Source: Candidatus Nealsonbacteria bacterium RIFCSPHIGHO2_02_FULL_43_13 (GTDB taxonomy: Bacteria > Patescibacteriota > Minisyncoccia > Minisyncoccales > MHMH01). Taken from it: 16,122 bases of DNA. The position numbers and the translations under genes are program-made. The notes beneath the pieces are model-generated. The model was not told the origin of the DNA. It ran no database searches and saw only the letters and a list, made by a program, of their open reading frames with translations. Location: positions 1 to 16,122 of the forward strand of contig MHMD01000028.1 in NCBI GenBank assembly GCA_001819295.1, in the 5' to 3' direction. Positions within the stretch are counted from its first letter, which is position 1; each line of letters begins with the position of its first letter. Of the stretch, positions 5,915 to 13,073 are shown piece by piece.

Positions 5915-7615
5915 ATGATGAGAAAAAATATTGTTGAAGATCACACAGGACCGAATATGAGAATTATTCCATTGGGAGGATTGGGCGAAGTCGGCCGCAA
6001 TATGATGTGCATTGAGTACGAAAAAGCGATTTTAATCGTTGACGTAGGTTTCCGCATGCCTGAAGAAAGCATGCCCGGAGTTGATTACATCATCCCGAAC
6101 GCTTCTTATCTCAAGGGTAGAGAAAAAAATGTAGCCGGGGTGGTTTTCACTCACGGCCATTACGATCACATCGGCGCTGTCCCCTATATTGTTGAAAAAT
6201 TAGGGCACGGCGTACCGCTTTTTGCCTCGGGATTAACGGCCGGCATAATACTCAAAAGGCAGGAAGATTTTTCCTATCTGCCCAAGCTTAATTTAACTCG
6301 CATATCAGACGGCAGCAAAATCAAGCTTGGTCCGTTTAGTGTTGAATTTTTCAAGCAGAACCACAATATTTCCGACAACATGGGCCTTTTCATCCAGACG
6401 CCTATCGGCAACTTAATACACACTTCTGACTTTAAGTTCGATGACGATCCGGTTTACGATACGCCCACGAATTTCCAAAGATTAAAAGAAATCGGCTCGC
6501 GAGGCATTTTACTTTTGATGTCCGATTCAACGGGGGCGGAAGAAAAAGGCCACTCCTTATCAGAAAGGAAAATCATAGAAAATCTTGAAGAAATCTTCAA
6601 GCAATCCAAGGGCCGCATCATCGCCGCGACTTTCGGTTCGTTAATCAATAGAATCCAGCAAGTCATCGCTTTATCAGAAAAATACGGCAGAAAAGTGGCG
6701 GTGGACGGCTATTCCATGAGAACCAACGTTGAAATCTGTAAAAAATTGGGCCACATTAAATCGGAAAAGGGCACTTTGATCAAGCCCAACCAAATTCAGA
6801 ATTTCCCGGACCACAAAGTAACCCTGATCTGCACCGGAGCTCAAGGCGAGGGACAGGCGGTACTTATGAGAATCGCCAACGGCGAACATAAATTCGTGAG
6901 GTTGAAAAAACAAGACACCGTCATCTTCTCTTCTTCGGTCGTGCCGGGCAACGAAAGAACCGTCCAGGTTTTAAAAGACGAACTTTACCGCCAACAAGTC
7001 AGGGTTTGGCACTATAAAATGATGGATATTCATGCGGGCGGACACGGCCAGCAAGATGAATTAAAGGAAATGATGAGTATTATGAAGCCGAAGTTTTTCT
7101 TGCCGATTCACGGCCAATACTCAATGCTGGTTAACCATGCGATTTTGGCGGCCGAATCCGGCATACCGGAAAAAAACATCGCCGTAGTTGAAAACGGCCA
7201 AGTGATCGATTTAACCCAAAATAAAATTGCGATCGAATCCAAGCCCGTCGAAGCAAGCTATATTATGGTAGACGGCCTGGGAGTCGGTGATGTCGGCGAA
7301 GTGGTTTTGAGAGACAGGCAAACCTTGTCTAAAGACGGCATGTTTGTGGTTGTCGCCATCATCGACCGAAAAACTGGCAAAGTTAAGGGTTCTCCTGATA
7401 TAATATCTAGAGGATTCGTTTATCTTAAAGAATCGAAACTATTATTAAGAGACACGCGGAGAAGAGTCATCGATATCGTTGAAAAATCAACGGGTTCGGG
7501 CGGAGCGGTCAACTGGTCGTATGTGAAAGACAATGTCAGAAACTACATCGGCGATTTCCTTTATGCCAAAACCCAAAGGCGCCCCATGATTCTGCCCGTC
7601 ATCATCGAAGTCTAA
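5915..7615 (+). CDS. rnj: Ribonuclease J
   Basis: RNase J is a metallo-beta-lactamase-fold nuclease with endonuclease and 5'-3' exonuclease activity in mRNA decay and rRNA maturation. The 566-residue length is normal. The family opening MRIIPLGGLGEVGRNM is present, and the zinc motif HGHYDHIG lies at residues 80-87. Other metal and phosphate-binding parts are LIHTSDFKFDDDP, MSDSTGAEEKGHS, the beta-CASP segment IAATFGSLINRIQQV and DIHAGGHGQQDELKEM, with PIHGQYSMLVNHA after it. I chose ATG 5915; a second ATG follows at 5918, and an upstream TTG at 5882 would lie inside the cyclase gene. TATAAA at 5902-5907, seven bases before ATG, could be a promoter -10 box, though no good -35 is seen. Confidence 0.93.
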   Translation: MMRKNIVEDHTGPNMRIIPLGGLGEVGRNMMCIEYEKAILIVDVGFRMPEESMPGVDYIIPNASYLKGREKNVAGVVFTHGHYDHIGAVPYIVEKLGHGVPLFASGLTAGIILKRQEDFSYLPKLNLTRISDGSKIKLGPFSVEFFKQNHNISDNMGLFIQTPIGNLIHTSDFKFDDDPVYDTPTNFQRLKEIGSRGILLLMSDSTGAEEKGHSLSERKIIENLEEIFKQSKGRIIAATFGSLINRIQQVIALSEKYGRKVAVDGYSMRTNVEICKKLGHIKSEKGTLIKPNQIQNFPDHKVTLICTGAQGEGQAVLMRIANGEHKFVRLKKQDTVIFSSSVVPGNERTVQVLKDELYRQQVRVWHYKMMDIHAGGHGQQDELKEMMSIMKPKFFLPIHGQYSMLVNHAILAAESGIPEKNIAVVENGQVIDLTQNKIAIESKPVEASYIMVDGLGVGDVGEVVLRDRQTLSKDGMFVVVAIIDRKTGKVKGSPDIISRGFVYLKESKLLLRDTRRRVIDIVEKSTGSGGAVNWSYVKDNVRNYIGDFLYAKTQRRPMILPVIIEV

Positions 7616-7617
7616 TT

Positions 7618-8622
7618 ATGAGAATACTTTCAGGCATCCAACCGACCGGCTCCATGCACATCGGCTCTTATTTAGGGGCCGTCTCGCAATGGAAGAAACT
7701 CCAAGAAACAGGAGAGTGCTTTTTCTTTGTGGCTGATTTGCACGCCTTAACCGTTCCTCAAGATCCGAAAAGCTTTTCTGCTCAAGTAATGCAAACAGCC
7801 ATTGAGCTTATCGCCGCCGGGCTTAATCCTGAAAAATGCGTTATTTTCATCCAATCCGAAGTTAAAGAGCATACAGAACTTTGCTGGCTATTAAATACTA
7901 TTACTCCCTTGGGGGAATTAGAAAGAATGACCCAGTACAAGGACAAGTCCGGGCAATTCAAAGACAGCATCAATGCAGGGCTTCTTAACTACCCGATTTT
8001 GCAGGCAGCCGACATTCTCTTATATCAAGTCGACTCGGTGCCTGTCGGTGAAGATCAAAAACAGCATCTGGAATTGACCAAAAACCTGGCCAGAAAATTT
8101 AATCAAAAATACGGCAAAACTTTTAATGTTCCCGAGCCGCTGATGTTAGAGACCGGGGCTAAAATCATGTCCCTGCAGAATCCCAAGAAAAAAATGTCCA
8201 AGTCCCAGCCCGAAACCTGCCTTTTCCTTTTTGACGAACCCGATGTCATCAAGAAAAAAATCATGTCGGCTGTAACCGACACTGGCAAAGCGATTAAATA
8301 CGATCCTGAGAAAAAACCGGGCATTGCCAACCTTTTGACAATTTATTCGCTCATCGGCCAAAAATCCATCAAAGAGCTTGAGAAAAAGTTCTCCGCCAGA
8401 GGCGGATCCGCCTTGGACGGAAAAGACGCAAGTTATGCTCAGTTTAAAATGGCTTTAGTTAAACTTTTAGTCGAAAAACTCGAACCTTTCCGTTTAAAGA
8501 AAAAAGAGCTGCTGGCGAGAGAAGTTTACGTGAAAGAGATCTTGGAACGAGGCCGAAAAAGAGCCCAAATTATCGCCGCGGGCACCATGCAGGATGTTAG
8601 AAAGAAAATGGGGCTAAACTAA
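7618..8622 (+). CDS. trpS: Tryptophan--tRNA ligase
   Basis: Charges tRNA-Trp with tryptophan in the cytoplasm. The 334-residue class I synthetase shows the N-terminal SGIQPTGSMHIGSYLGAV with the HIGH-like motif (HIGS, residues 14-17). It also has LVPVGEDQ-type tRNA/ATP contacts (SVPVGEDQKQHLELTKNLA) and an intact KMSKS loop at residues 192-196. Length and order of motifs match the bacterial family. At 8392-8421 an in-frame palindromic segment encodes about SARGGSALDG in a region where other TrpRS proteins have only a short loop. The gene starts 2 nt after RNase J with no Shine-Dalgarno sequence and ends 18 nt before a strong hairpin that should terminate the transcript. Confidence 0.95.
   Translation: MRILSGIQPTGSMHIGSYLGAVSQWKKLQETGECFFFVADLHALTVPQDPKSFSAQVMQTAIELIAAGLNPEKCVIFIQSEVKEHTELCWLLNTITPLGELERMTQYKDKSGQFKDSINAGLLNYPILQAADILLYQVDSVPVGEDQKQHLELTKNLARKFNQKYGKTFNVPEPLMLETGAKIMSLQNPKKKMSKSQPETCLFLFDEPDVIKKKIMSAVTDTGKAIKYDPEKKPGIANLLTIYSLIGQKSIKELEKKFSARGGSALDGKDASYAQFKMALVKLLVEKLEPFRLKKKELLAREVYVKEILERGRKRAQIIAAGTMQDVRKKMGLN
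8392..8421. repeat. Compound palindrome inside trpS
   Basis: TCCGCC-AGA-GGCGGA (8392-8406) is joined without a gap to TCCGCC-TTG-GACGGA (8407-8421, one mismatch). The junction itself, GGCGGATCCGCC (8401-8412), is a perfect 12-bp palindrome. Translated in-frame it gives about SARGGSALDG near the C-terminal part of TrpRS. Confidence 0.65.
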
Positions 8623-8640
8623 ACTCTATCTTAGCTAAAC

Positions 8641-8671
8641 AAAAATACACAGGTGTCACCTGTGTATTTTT
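8641..8671. terminator. Bidirectional terminator formed by palindrome copy 1
   Basis: Two perfect 15-bp arms (AAAAATACACAGGTG and its complement) surround a single T. The A-tract on one side and T-tract on the other make it a usable intrinsic terminator in both directions. It lies 18 nt after the trpS stop and 3 nt after the end of the convergent transposase gene. Confidence 0.75.
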
Positions 8672-8674
8672 AAT

Positions 8675-9406
8675 TTATTCAAGAACAATATCTTTAATGC
8701 TTTCAGTCCCCTTCTTGAGCTCTGTTTTATATAAAATCCAATTCTCAACTGACTCTTCAATTTTGCCGGCGCCACCAAAAAATTCCATTAAGAAATCTCT
8801 TTTAGTTACGGAGGGAAAATTAGGCACTCCTATACAATCTAAAAAATTCGACCAACGATATGATTTTAGAAATTGGATGGCTTTCTCGGAATTCTCAAAA
8901 CCCCTTTCTTTCCAATCTTTTTCTATAGTTTCTACGGGGTTAGTAAAAATATAACAAATTAAATTGAAAAACTGTTTATCATCTTTAACATGCACCGCTT
9001 TAAAACATCCCTGGAACAAAGAACCCATTCCTTTTCTGTCATATTTTTCATTAAAATACCCGACATAACTGTTAGCTAATTTCTTCATAAAGAGAGATAT
9101 CCCGCCGTCGACTAATTGACGCAAAATCAAATGGTAATGATTTGGCATTAAACAAAAAGCAATAACCTCTACCATCGCCTCTCCCCTAGATACACAGGTG
9201 TCACCTGTGTATCTTTCTCTTTTTCTTTTTTGCCGTTCTTCTATTCGATCTCTCATTTTTATTAATCCTTTCTCGTTCAATTCATAAAGACAAAAAATGA
9301 AACGGAAAAAATCCGAAGTCTGCAGAAAAATTTCTCTTTTTTCTACCCCCCTATTAAAAACATGGTAAAGCTCGCCAGTAACAAATTTAGGATGTTTTGT
9401 CGGCAT
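8675..9406 (-). CDS. REP-associated tyrosine transposase (IS200-like Y1 transposase)
   Basis: Y1/HUH transposases cut and rejoin single-stranded DNA at hairpins; members of this subgroup (RAYT) are linked to REP palindromes. The 243-residue protein opens with GELYHVFNRGVEKREIF, typical of the group. The HUH metal motif is in LMPNHYHLIL (His90, His92). The helix LANSYVGYFNEKY, the block GSLFQGCFKAVHVKDD and the catalytic tyrosine in CYIFTNPVE (Tyr152) are all present, so the enzyme appears intact. Residues about 65-73 (RYTGDTCVS) are encoded by a copy of the same palindrome that flanks the gene. They sit in a basic linker between the first strand region and the HUH motif. A perfect extended -10 box lies just upstream (9416-9424), and the gene is transcribed towards trpS. 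Confidence 0.9.
   Translation of the reverse strand: MPTKHPKFVTGELYHVFNRGVEKREIFLQTSDFFRFIFCLYELNEKGLIKMRDRIEERQKRKRERYTGDTCVSRGEAMVEVIAFCLMPNHYHLILRQLVDGGISLFMKKLANSYVGYFNEKYDRKGMGSLFQGCFKAVHVKDDKQFFNLICYIFTNPVETIEKDWKERGFENSEKAIQFLKSYRWSNFLDCIGVPNFPSVTKRDFLMEFFGGAGKIEESVENWILYKTELKKGTESIKDIVLE
9188..9214. repeat. Palindrome copy 2, inside the transposase gene
   Basis: Arms of 13 bp (AGATACACAGGTG and complement) flank a central T at 9201. The core is identical to copies 1 and 3, but the outer bases are AGA/TCT, still self-complementary. It is read in-frame on the minus strand as about RYTGDTCVS. Confidence 0.85.
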
Positions 9407-9415
9407 ATTAAATTA

Positions 9416-9424
9416 ATTATATCA
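9416..9424 (-). promoter_or_regulatory. Extended -10 promoter of the transposase gene
   Basis: On the minus strand TGATATAAT is a perfect extended -10 element. The start codon follows 9 nt after the -10 box, giving a leader of about 2-3 nt. The -35 position is poor. The promoter is immediately next to palindrome copy 3 (9430-9466), so a hairpin there could affect its use. Confidence 0.5.
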
Positions 9425-9429
9425 AAGAT

Positions 9430-9466
9430 AAAAGAAATACACAGGTGTCACCTGTGTATTTCTTTT
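9430..9466. repeat. Palindrome copy 3, upstream of the transposase gene
   Basis: The longest copy: 18-bp arms (AAAAGAAATACACAGGTG and complement) around a central T at 9448. The shared core is unchanged, but the outer arm bases (AAAAGAA/TTCTTTT) differ from copies 1 and 2 while remaining fully paired. Confidence 0.85.
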
Positions 9467-9490
9467 GTTCTACTAATTAACCGAACAGCG

Positions 9491-9554
9491 GGCGACCGCG
9501 TCGCCCTGGGGTTGAACTCAAGAATTGAGTTCAACGGGCAATTACTGCCCTGGG
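9491..9554. repeat. Hairpin cluster after the phosphohexomutase gene, with a direct repeat
   Basis: Three dyads are visible: GGCGAC-CGC-GTCGCC (9491-9505), GTTGAACTCAA-GAA-TTGAGTTCAAC (9511-9535) and GGGCA-ATTAC-TGCCC (9536-9550). An 8-bp direct repeat GCCCTGGG lies at 9503-9510 and 9547-9554, bracketing the second hairpin. The right copy encodes the last residues of the phosphohexomutase. No T-tract follows on the minus strand, so its use as an ordinary terminator is uncertain. Confidence 0.6.
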
Positions 9555-10891
9555 TTAAGAAGAGCCAAAAGCTCTTCTTTTTTTTCTGCTAAAAGTTTTT
9601 TTGTTTTGGCTTCGAGAACCAGCCGCAAAAGCGGCTCAGTGTTAGAGGGACGGACATTAAACCACCAATCTTCAAAATCAATTCTTAACCCGTCTATCTT
9701 TAAAATTTTACCGTCTTTAAATTTATCCTCAAGAGCCTTAAGGGCTCCTTTTTTGTCGTTTATTTTGAAGTTTATTTCACCAGAATGATAATAGACAGCG
9801 AAATCCTTAACTAATTCTGAGATTTTCTTCCCCGTTTTTGATACTTCTTCAATAATTTTTAAAATTACAAAAAAAGGAGCTTCGGAAAAATAATGAGATC
9901 TTAAATAATAATGACCGTTCAACTCTCCCTGGAAGATAATGTTCTCTTTTCTCATTCTTTCTTTTATGAAAGAGTGGCCTATCCTGCCTATCACAACCCT
10001 CCCCCCGGCCATCTTCACCGCCTCTCTTATTATATTGCTAGAGCGCACGTCGCAAAGCACTTTCTCTCCAGGATTCTCTTTTAAAATTAATTCTGCCATT
10101 AGAGCGGTTATAAAATCTCCTGGGATTATCTCCCCTTTCTCGTCTACGAAAATAATCCTGTCGCCGTCTCCATCAAAAGCTATGCCTAAATCTGCTTTTT
10201 TCTTTAGCACTTCTCTTTTAATTGCCCCTAAGTTCTTTTCTTCGTGGGGGCTGGGAAGATGATTTGGGAAATTGCCGTCTAAATCAGCGAAAAGATGGTC
10301 AATTTTACAATTTGTTTTTTTAAAAAATTCTTTAACAACCAATCCTGGCACGGCATTAGCCGTATCAACAACAACTTTAAGAGGTTTTATCATCTTCAAA
10401 TTATGATCTTTCAAATTAAACTTGATATATTCCTCCGAAACATTTTTTTTAATCGCTCTGCCTTTTTCAGCATCCTTAAATCTTCCTCTTAAGACCATCT
10501 CTTTGATCTCCTCCATCCCGCTATCTCCGCTAATAGGAATCGCTTTCTCTCTGACTAACTTCAGTCCATTGTATTGGGGAGGATTATGGGAAGCAGTAAC
10601 ATTTATTCCACCATCATATTTAAAATGGGCGGCGGCAAAATAAAGCATCGGGGTGATTGAAAGCCCGATATCAACAACATTTCCTCCTTGGTCGGTAATC
10701 CCCTTAATTAAATGCGAAGAGATTTTTGGAGTAGATAAACGAGCATCTTTGCCGACTACCACGGTTGGTCTTTGCTTTTTTAAGAATTTGACAAACGCTC
10801 GACCAATTAAATAGGCTGCTTCTTCGTTAAGCATTTCCGGATAGATTCCTCGAATATCGTATGCTCTAAAAATTTCTGGATTGACTTTCAT
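9542..10891 (-). CDS. manB: Phosphomannomutase/phosphoglucomutase
   Basis: Alpha-D-phosphohexomutases interconvert hexose-6- and hexose-1-phosphates; this one could supply glucose-1-phosphate to GalU or mannose-1-phosphate to GDP-mannose synthesis. The 449-residue protein has the family layout: FRAYDIRGIYP at the start, GKDARLSTP, the phosphoserine loop TASHNPPQYNG (Ser101), the metal-binding loop DGDGDR (residues 240-245), the sugar-binding GELNGHYY and the phosphate-binding RPSNTEPLLRL near the C-terminus. The short spacing matches PMM/PGM and not PNGM or glucosamine mutase, but the preferred sugar cannot be settled. It is divergent from rpsF with only 24 bp between start codons. An extended -10 (TGATATACT) lies 8 nt before ATG. 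Its last codons lie in a hairpin-rich stretch. Confidence 0.92.
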   Translation of the reverse strand: MKVNPEIFRAYDIRGIYPEMLNEEAAYLIGRAFVKFLKKQRPTVVVGKDARLSTPKISSHLIKGITDQGGNVVDIGLSITPMLYFAAAHFKYDGGINVTASHNPPQYNGLKLVREKAIPISGDSGMEEIKEMVLRGRFKDAEKGRAIKKNVSEEYIKFNLKDHNLKMIKPLKVVVDTANAVPGLVVKEFFKKTNCKIDHLFADLDGNFPNHLPSPHEEKNLGAIKREVLKKKADLGIAFDGDGDRIIFVDEKGEIIPGDFITALMAELILKENPGEKVLCDVRSSNIIREAVKMAGGRVVIGRIGHSFIKERMRKENIIFQGELNGHYYLRSHYFSEAPFFVILKIIEEVSKTGKKISELVKDFAVYYHSGEINFKINDKKGALKALEDKFKDGKILKIDGLRIDFEDWWFNVRPSNTEPLLRLVLEAKTKKLLAEKKEELLALLNPGQ

Positions 10892-10909
10892 ATTATCCTA
10901 GTATATCAT
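10881..10909 (+). promoter_or_regulatory. Sigma70-type promoter of rpsF-ssb-rpsR
   Basis: TTGACT (10881-10886), a 17-bp spacer and TATCAT (10904-10909) form a good consensus promoter. The rpsF ATG begins 6 nt after the -10 box, predicting a leaderless or nearly leaderless mRNA. The -35 box lies within the first codons of the divergent phosphohexomutase gene. Confidence 0.65.
10900..10908 (-). promoter_or_regulatory. Extended -10 promoter of the phosphohexomutase gene
   Basis: TGATATACT on the minus strand, 8 nt before the start codon. No good -35 is seen, which suits an extended -10 promoter. It overlaps the rpsF -10 box on the other strand, so the two promoters probably cannot be open at once. 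Confidence 0.5.
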
Positions 10910-10915
10910 AAACGT

Positions 10916-11759
<844 letters not shown>

Positions 11760-11780
11760 TCAACGAATAACTAATTTATC

Positions 11781-11824
11781 GCGAATATACGAATTCGTAA
11801 ATTCGTAACGAATTCGATATTCGC
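11781..11824. repeat. Long AT-rich hairpin between ssb and rpsR
   Basis: GCGAATAT pairs with ATATTCGC and CGAATTCGT with ACGAATTCG. The result is a 17-bp stem with one bulged A (11789) and a 9-nt loop. It fills most of the 73-nt gap between ssb and rpsR and ends 8 nt before the rpsR start. It lacks a T-tract, so it is more likely a processing or mobile hairpin than a terminator. Confidence 0.7.
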
Positions 11825-11832
11825 TGATTTCT

Positions 11833-12027
11833 ATGGAGTGTTATTTTTGTAAAAAAAATGTGGAGGCAATCGATTTTAAGGATGTAAAAATCATCCGCCA
11901 TTTCGTTTCCGGTTTGGGTAAAATCAGGTCAAAAAAAAGAACTGGCGTTTGTTCAAAACACCAGCGCAAACTAGCTAATGCCATTAAGCAGGCTCGGCAT
12001 TTAGGACTGCCTCTTTTAACTTTTTAA
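11833..12027 (+). CDS. rpsR: Small ribosomal subunit protein bS18, cysteine-containing form
   Basis: bS18 pairs with bS6 on the 30S platform. The 64-residue protein carries the family core [27 protein letters not shown] and the end [21 protein letters not shown]. It is a little shorter than the usual 75 residues. Cys3-x2-Cys6 and Cys40-x2-His43 together form a likely zinc site, a feature of the 'C+' variants of several ribosomal proteins. The order rpsF-ssb-rpsR is the classical one, but bL9 (rplI), which often follows, is absent. The final 44 nt overlap the end of recA on the opposite strand. Confidence 0.9.
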   Translation: MECYFCKKNVEAIDFKDVKIIRHFVSGLGKIRSKKRTGVCSKHQRKLANAIKQARHLGLPLLTF

Positions 12028-12994
12028 GGACGAGCGGGTTTTCCTTCAGGAACTTCTTGGAACCTTCCATCCCCTGTCCTAATTTTGTATCTTCGTATTG
12101 AAGCCAACTGCCGGCTTTTTTTATTAGCTCAAGCTTTAAGGCGGTGTTTAAAAGATCGGCAATATAAGAAATGCCCTCGTTGTAGAAAATATCGAACTCG
12201 GCGGTCTTGAAAGGGGCTGCCACTTTATTTTTGACGATTTTCGCCCGGATTCTGGAGCCGGTAATCTCTTCCCCTTGTTTAATCTGGGCGATTCTTTTCA
12301 ATTCAACCCTGACTGAAGAATAGAATTTCAAGGCCAAACCACCTGGCGTCGTTATCGGAGAGCCCCACATTACCCCAATTTTCATTCTGGTTTGGTTCAA
12401 AAAAATCACCAGAGTCTTGGTCTGTGAAACGATGCTGGCCAGTCTTCTTAAAGTGGCCGACATTAATCTGGCCTGAAGGCCGATGTGTTGGTCGCCGATT
12501 TCTCCGGCAATTTCCGCCTTGGGAGTCAAAGCCGCCACCGAATCAATCACAATTACGTCAACCTTGCCCGACCTGATCAAGGTTTCCACGATTTGCAGGG
12601 CTTGTTCGCCTGAATCAGGCTGGGAAATTAGAAGTTCGTCGGTATCAACCCCGATCTTTTTGGCGTAATCGGGATCCATGGCGTGCTCGGCGTCAATAAA
12701 AGCTCCGGCTCCCCCTTTCTTTTGAGCTTCGGCTAAAATATGCAGCGCCAAAGTGGATTTGCCGGTAGATTCTGCCCCGAAAATCTCAACAACGCGTCCT
12801 CGAGGCAGGCCCTTAACCCCTAAGGCAAGATCTAAAGAAATAGAGCCGGTCGGAATCACGTCAACATCAACAGCCCTGACGTCTTTTAACTTCATAATTG
12901 CGCCTTCGCCGAAACGCTGCTTGATTTCATCAATCGCTTCTTGAAGGTCGGCGTCTTGGCTTTTTGATTCTTCGATTTTTTTCTTCTTGATCAT
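11984..12994 (-). CDS. recA: Recombinase RecA
   Basis: RecA forms filaments on single-stranded DNA for homologous recombination and repair. The 336-residue protein has Walker [10 protein letters not shown] at residues 73-81, [10 protein letters not shown], the Walker B strand [12 protein letters not shown], and loop L1/L2 parts [19 protein letters not shown] and [39 protein letters not shown] follows in the C-terminal domain. I chose ATG at 12994 ([20 protein letters not shown]). The frame stays open upstream to 13234 but there runs through an intergenic palindrome and the end of ftsK in the wrong frame. No clear promoter stands between ftsK and recA (79 nt), so read-through from ftsK is possible. 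No SOS box was recognised. Confidence 0.95.
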   Translation of the reverse strand: MIKKKKIEESKSQDADLQEAIDEIKQRFGEGAIMKLKDVRAVDVDVIPTGSISLDLALGVKGLPRGRVVEIFGAESTGKSTLALHILAEAQKKGGAGAFIDAEHAMDPDYAKKIGVDTDELLISQPDSGEQALQIVETLIRSGKVDVIVIDSVAALTPKAEIAGEIGDQHIGLQARLMSATLRRLASIVSQTKTLVIFLNQTRMKIGVMWGSPITTPGGLALKFYSSVRVELKRIAQIKQGEEITGSRIRAKIVKNKVAAPFKTAEFDIFYNEGISYIADLLNTALKLELIKKAGSWLQYEDTKLGQGMEGSKKFLKENPLVLKKLKEAVLNAEPA

Positions 12995-13008
12995 ATTTTT
13001 ATGTGCGG

Positions 13009-13060
13009 ATTTACGAAATCCAACATATAAATCCAACATATATGATGGGATTTCGTAAAT
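13009..13060. repeat. Inverted-repeat element between ftsK and recA
   Basis: Perfect 13-bp arms ATTTACGAAATCC (13009-13021) and GGATTTCGTAAAT (13048-13060) enclose a 26-nt AT-rich spacer. Inside is a direct repeat of AAATCCAACATATA (13016-13029 and 13029-13042) and a CATATATG dyad. The string GAAATCCAACAT is also found in the uvrC palindrome at 565-576. It occupies most of the ftsK-recA gap and could form a hairpin in a joint transcript. Confidence 0.7.
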
Positions 13061-13073
13061 CGTAAATTTTCGT

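Larger units (their letters stand above)
8641..9466 (-). mobile_element. REP-associated transposase unit bounded by palindromes
   Basis: The unit runs from palindrome copy 1 (8641-8671) through the transposase gene to palindrome copy 3 (9430-9466), with copy 2 inside the gene (9188-9214). All copies share the core arm ATACACAGGTG, a central T and the complementary arm. It lies between the convergent trpS and phosphohexomutase genes, where an insertion would do little harm. No terminal inverted repeats of the DDE-transposon kind and no clear target duplication are visible, as expected for Y1/HUH enzymes. Exact borders are inferred from the palindromes. Confidence 0.6.

Noticed and set aside
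8641..9466. CRISPR array formed by the repeated 23-bp sequence
   Set aside because: The three copies are palindromic, irregularly spaced (about 540 and 240 bp apart), and one is inside a gene; there are no spacers of similar length and no cas genes.
9503..9554. Degenerate tRNA or tRNA fragment, because CCCTGGGC resembles the end of the tRNA-Leu gene
   Set aside because: No cloverleaf can be drawn; only a few bases of the acceptor end match, which is expected by chance in palindromic G/C-rich DNA.
9362..9592. Plus-strand open reading frames through the palindrome region after the transposase
   Set aside because: They cross hairpins and the antisense of the transposase and phosphohexomutase genes, have low-complexity translations and resemble no family.
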